A stretch of DNA of 64,000 nucleotides from Adineta vaga (lineage: Eukaryota; Rotifera): positions 2,418,001 through 2,482,000 of the forward strand of contig CP075496.1 in assembly GCA_021613535.1 (NCBI GenBank), read 5' to 3'. Shown here one piece after another: positions 60,355 through 64,000 of the stretch; the stretch's first letter is position 1, and each line of letters opens with the position of its first letter. A program made the translations under genes and the position numbers. The notes beneath the pieces were generated by a model. That model worked only from the letters and a program-made list of their open reading frames with translations. It ran no database searches and was not told the origin of the DNA.

Positions 60355-61067
60355 ATGACAAATCCAAAAGGTTATCGTCGTGGTACACGTCATTTATTCG
60401 CTCGAGATTTCAAGAAAAATGGACGAATTCCTTTGGCTACCTATATGAAAATCTATAAACGTGGTGACATTGTCGATATTAAAGTTTGTTTTATCATATT
60501 TAAATAGGAAGAATCATTAATCTATTTATTCAGGGCAATGGTGCTGTACAAAAAGGTATGCCACATCGATATTATCATGGTAAAACAGGCCGTGTTTTTA
60601 ATGTAACTCGACATGCTGTTGGTATCATTGTTAATAAACGTGTTCGGTATGAATTTTGAATGACAATTCAATAGAAATGATGTTATTGTGTTTTAGTCAT
60701 CGTATCATTGCTAAACGTATCAATGTTCGCATTGAACATAGTTAGTTGAATATTTTATATCGTTGTCAACAATCTCTTTATCTGTGTTTTGTTTTTCTAT
60801 AGTTAAACATTCAAAATGTCGTTCTGACTTTCTTAATCGTGTTAAACTCAGTGAAAAATTGAAACGAGAAGCGAAAGAAACAGGCAAACCAGTACCACTT
60901 TCAAGCATTAAACGACAGGTAAATTCTTTATTTTATCAAAGATACTCATACTGATTGCAATGTATTTGTTTCTTTAGCCTCAAGGCCCACGAAAACAACA
61001 TTTGGTCCGCACCGGTGGCAATAAACCACAAATTGTCGAACCAATTCCTTATCAATTCGTGGCTTAA
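60355..61067 (+). CDS. RPL21: 60S ribosomal protein eL21
   Basis: Five exons (60355-60483, 60534-60646, 60697-60740, 60803-60918, 60978-61067) give 163 residues against 160 in human. The start [17 protein letters not shown], the core [19 protein letters not shown] with [15 protein letters not shown], the block RIEHIKHSKCR and the tail [18 protein letters not shown] are all characteristic of eL21. The protein sits on the large ribosomal subunit surface. LSM7 starts only 164 bases after the stop on the same strand. Confidence 0.98.
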
Positions 61068-61231
61068 AAGAAAGAATAGTTTTGTTCTTGTTGTTGTTGT
61101 TTTTGATCACGCAGATCATAAGCGTGAAGAAGAAAAAGAAAGAAATATCTATTTAAATAAAAACAAAACATCAATTATATCTGATATCTAACTAAAAATT
61201 TAAAATACATCTTTCTCTTTTCATTCTTCAG

Positions 61232-61610
61232 ATGGCTGATAATATCGGTCGTAGAAAAGAAAATATTGTTGATTTAAATAAATATTTAGATAAACGAATT
61301 CGAGTCAAATTCAATGGTGGTCGAGAATGTAGTGGAATGTTGAAAGGTAACATTTTTCAAAGAAGAAAAAAGAAATTCTGTATTCATTCATTCATTCATT
61401 CATTCATTTATTTGTTTAGGTTATGATCAATTATTAAACTTAGTACTCGATCAAACAATTGAATATTTACGTGATCCTGATGATGAATATAAAATTAGTG
61501 AAGATACACGACAATTAGGATTGGTTATATGTCGAGGTACATCGGTCGTTCTTATATGTCCATTAGATGGAATGGAAGAAATTCCCAATCCATTCGTTCA
61601 ACATGAGTGA
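61232..61610 (+). CDS. LSM7: U6 snRNA-associated Sm-like protein LSm7
   Basis: Two exons (61232-61346 and 61420-61610) give 101 residues, the normal length. Sm1 is IVDLNKYLDKRIRVKFNGGRECSGMLKGYDQLLNLVLD (by position 12-49), and Sm2 is LGLVICRGTSVVLI. LSm7 is a ring subunit of LSm2-8, which binds the U6 snRNA 3' end, and of LSm1-7, which acts in mRNA decay. The ATG directly follows a T/C tract ending in cag (61229-61231), leaving no room for a normal 5' UTR, as expected for a trans-spliced message. The intron contains an (ATTC)n microsatellite. A polyadenylation signal (aataaa about 61679) lies downstream. Confidence 0.96.
61382..61408. repeat. (ATTC)n microsatellite in LSM7 intron
   Basis: Six to seven tandem ATTC units within the only LSM7 intron, ending shortly before the branch/acceptor region. 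Confidence 0.9.
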
Positions 61611-64000
61611 TGCAATCAACAGACGTTTTTTAAAGTCGGATATGACATTTCTCTATTTTCCTTTTTCTTTTTGTAAACAATAAAACGAAATGCACGGTGA
61701 TATCAATACAATTCATCATGAGTGTACTTCTCAACAAATACAAATCAATAAATTATAATCTAGACATTCAACATGAATGTTTACGATTTGACGTAAGAAT
61801 ATCGATCTTCGTTCAATGATGATGATGATGATGAGAAGCAACTTTGAAGTTTTATGATTGATCATTATTGATGAAATGTACTATAGAAATGAACACGATT
61901 AATTTTTCTCTTTCAGTATGAGTATAAATCAACAATAGATAAGAATTTATGCGTGCGACTTTTACAAAAATATGAAAAAGAAAACGTAATTTCTGCTAGA
62001 TTATTTGGATCAATGAAATCATATAGTTACATGCAAACATTAACATACGGAAAGATTGAACTTAAAATATATTTATCAGGCAATATCATTCCGTAACAAT
62101 CTAGTCAACCCTTTAATTTTCAAATCTAAATTACCATACAAAAAACGTTGTTCTTATGAAAAATTTAATTAGCGATCGTGGTTGCTTTGTTTTAGTATTA
62201 ATCATCTCTCATTTAGCACACTAATTTACATGAACGTAAAAGAAGAACTAATGTGTATTCATGTGTATCTTAATAAGTGTATTCAGGCATGTATAGGTGC
62301 CATTTTTTATTAGAGTAACACATTCTTTCTATTGATTAAAAATTAAAAATGCCAGTTTTGTGAGTAGGAAGAAAGTTCTGGAATTAAAAATATGAAGTAA
62401 CCTTGTAGATACGAAGAGTTAGAAACACTCATATCGAAAGATTTTCAAAGAGCCAATTACGGCGAAAAATTTCATAGAATTATTAATTATTTCATCTCGT
62501 TTTATTCACCTATAAATATTTATTTCTCTTGTAAATTCCTCGTTTCTTTTCTAAGATCATCGTTATTATGTCAAAACAATATTAAAAAAAGATAATTATT
62601 CTAGGTATTATATTATTGACACATTTAGCTTCGGTGAATTTTTTTACATGTAGCTTGAAGATGAGAATAAACTCCTGTTAATTGAAAAGAAAAGGTCATA
62701 TATGTCAAGTGTTCGGATGTAAGAATAGACAGGAAATTGAATGACAGCATATTAAGTTCTATAGATGTTATGACATAGTTATGCATTTTTGAGCGATATC
62801 GAACTTGTTTTCAAGAAGAAAGCCATAGATTGTGGGATATGTGACAAATGTAATAGATTTTACAGAAAGGTCATCGAATTTGACAATAATGGATGACCAC
62901 TTGGCAGATGTTATTCTTTCTCACAATCGATTGATACGACGAAAAGCGAATCTTTTCTTTTCTCGATCAGGAGTACTTATTGTGATTAGTTATTCGAAGA
63001 ATGGATATTTCAATATGCAAATAAATGATAAAAACGTTAATTTCAGTAAGTAAAGATAAAAAACTTGAAAAAAGTTTTGAACTCGCTTGAGAAAAACTCA
63101 TTCTCTTTTTTTATTATATAAATTGAAAGGGACATTTTTCCTCTATTAACTAAATATAAGTATATATAAATACCCGTGGGGAGTTTCGTCTCTCACTTAT
63201 TGGCAATATAACATGAGTTATACTCAAATGAAAAACCTATGAACTACTAGTTCTGAGAAAATAAAACAAAAGTAAGTCGTTCTTTTTTCTTCTGGATTAT
63301 ACTTTCCTAACAATCAGATTAGTCAAAATCTGTTTTTAAATAAAAAGAAAACATTCTGAGACTTTTATTTACTACTCTAATACTCATTAGTTGACCAAAC
63401 GATCTGTCAGTAATACAAACATGATATTCTTAACAAGCAATATGGGAAATATCACTGAGTATTATAGCATACATGATTTCCTTCACAAATTGACGTGAAA
63501 AAGCATCTTTTCTCATCAGAATAGTTCGATTGAGAAAAATCCTTTGTTACCTCCCGTAGTTTTGCCTTTTATATATCGGTTTAATGTAAAAATAACTTAA
63601 TATTTAGACATGTCTAGTGCAGGAGTATCTTCCTATTTATTTCCCTAAACGAATATTTATAGTTGACCTGCACTCAATTATGACATCTTCAAAGAAAGAA
63701 TTTCATCAATTGAAACATGATACTTTATCAGCATGAATTCATTCACAGTAGCCAAGAAGAATAACACCCTCATCTTCATTGACTTAGCAACAAATTAGAT
63801 GTCAAGTTTTGGATTTATAATCGAATATCAACTAGCAATTTTCTTGACAGATTCTAAACGTTCTCCATAACCTTGAAGAATATGTGTCTCTGTCTAGCTA
63901 ATTTTTATATGAGTAGATAAATAATCACACAATAGTTAACTTCATTTCATATTTAGATTTCAAATTATTTCTAGTAAGTATCTTTGTTACTTTAAAGATA
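61611..64000. other. Right end of the window, no convincing gene
   Basis: After the LSM7 3' UTR, about 2.3 kb shows only weak open frames. One (ATG at 62892, ending at a gtaagt donor at 63050) could be a 53-codon first exon of a gene to the right, but it has no recognisable similarity. A short (ATG)n-like run lies near 61817. Confidence 0.35.

Noticed and set aside
1-64000. tRNA, rRNA, CRISPR or intact transposon genes
   Set aside because: I looked for cloverleaf cores, regularly spaced repeats and transposase or reverse transcriptase blocks and saw none.

Overview
This 64 kb window is nuclear DNA of a small-genome invertebrate animal. It is strongly A+T-rich and tightly packed with protein genes on both strands. 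Most genes are split by short GT-AG introns of about 45-70 bases. The gene content is metazoan: COMM-domain protein, DNAJB12/14, PEA3-type ETS factor, glucosidase II beta, DEG/ENaC channel, eIF3d, phosphorylase kinase gamma, AMPK gamma, neuropeptide F, SHPRH, eL21 and LSM7. Several intronless genes look bacterial or fungal rather than animal. Together this points to a bdelloid rotifer (Rotaria or Adineta type). That is an inference; no marker gene in the window fixes the species.

Layout. 0-6.3 kb: a decayed ADP/ATP carrier copy, the last exon of a COMMD gene, DNAJB12/14 (-), an unknown Ser/Thr/Pro-rich protein (+) and a PEA3-type ETS factor (-). 8.4-15 kb: glucosidase II beta (-) with an extra in-frame terminal exon inside an intron, REXO4 (+) and a DEG/ENaC channel (-). 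15-26.3 kb: eIF3d and phosphorylase kinase gamma (+), a new multi-peptide amidated neuropeptide precursor (-) and two coiled-coil proteins. 26.4-32.9 kb: calmodulin-like protein, LDH2/MDH2-type dehydrogenase and M1 aminopeptidase, all + and closely spaced. 34-41.4 kb: AMPK gamma with three alternative first exons. 44.7 kb: neuropeptide F precursor. 46.3-57 kb: a block holding five intronless genes (OTU protease, NadC-type quinolinate phosphoribosyltransferase, polysaccharide deacetylase, a 4-TM protein and a thioredoxin-fold protein) around the 12-exon SHPRH. 57.4-61.6 kb: a decayed repeat fragment, a TspO-like multispan protein, eL21 and LSM7. The last 2.4 kb shows no convincing gene.

Exon structures were worked out by hand. 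In every multi-exon model the summed exon length is a multiple of three, each junction restores the family sequence or an open frame, and all introns are GT-AG. Several same-strand neighbours are only 100-275 bases apart, and an AG acceptor with a pyrimidine tract often sits just before the start codon. This fits spliced-leader trans-splicing and possibly polycistronic units.

Points of most interest: the multi-peptide neuropeptide precursor, the membrane-anchored alternative end of glucosidase II beta, the three AMPK gamma first exons, and the cluster of intronless, foreign-looking metabolic genes.
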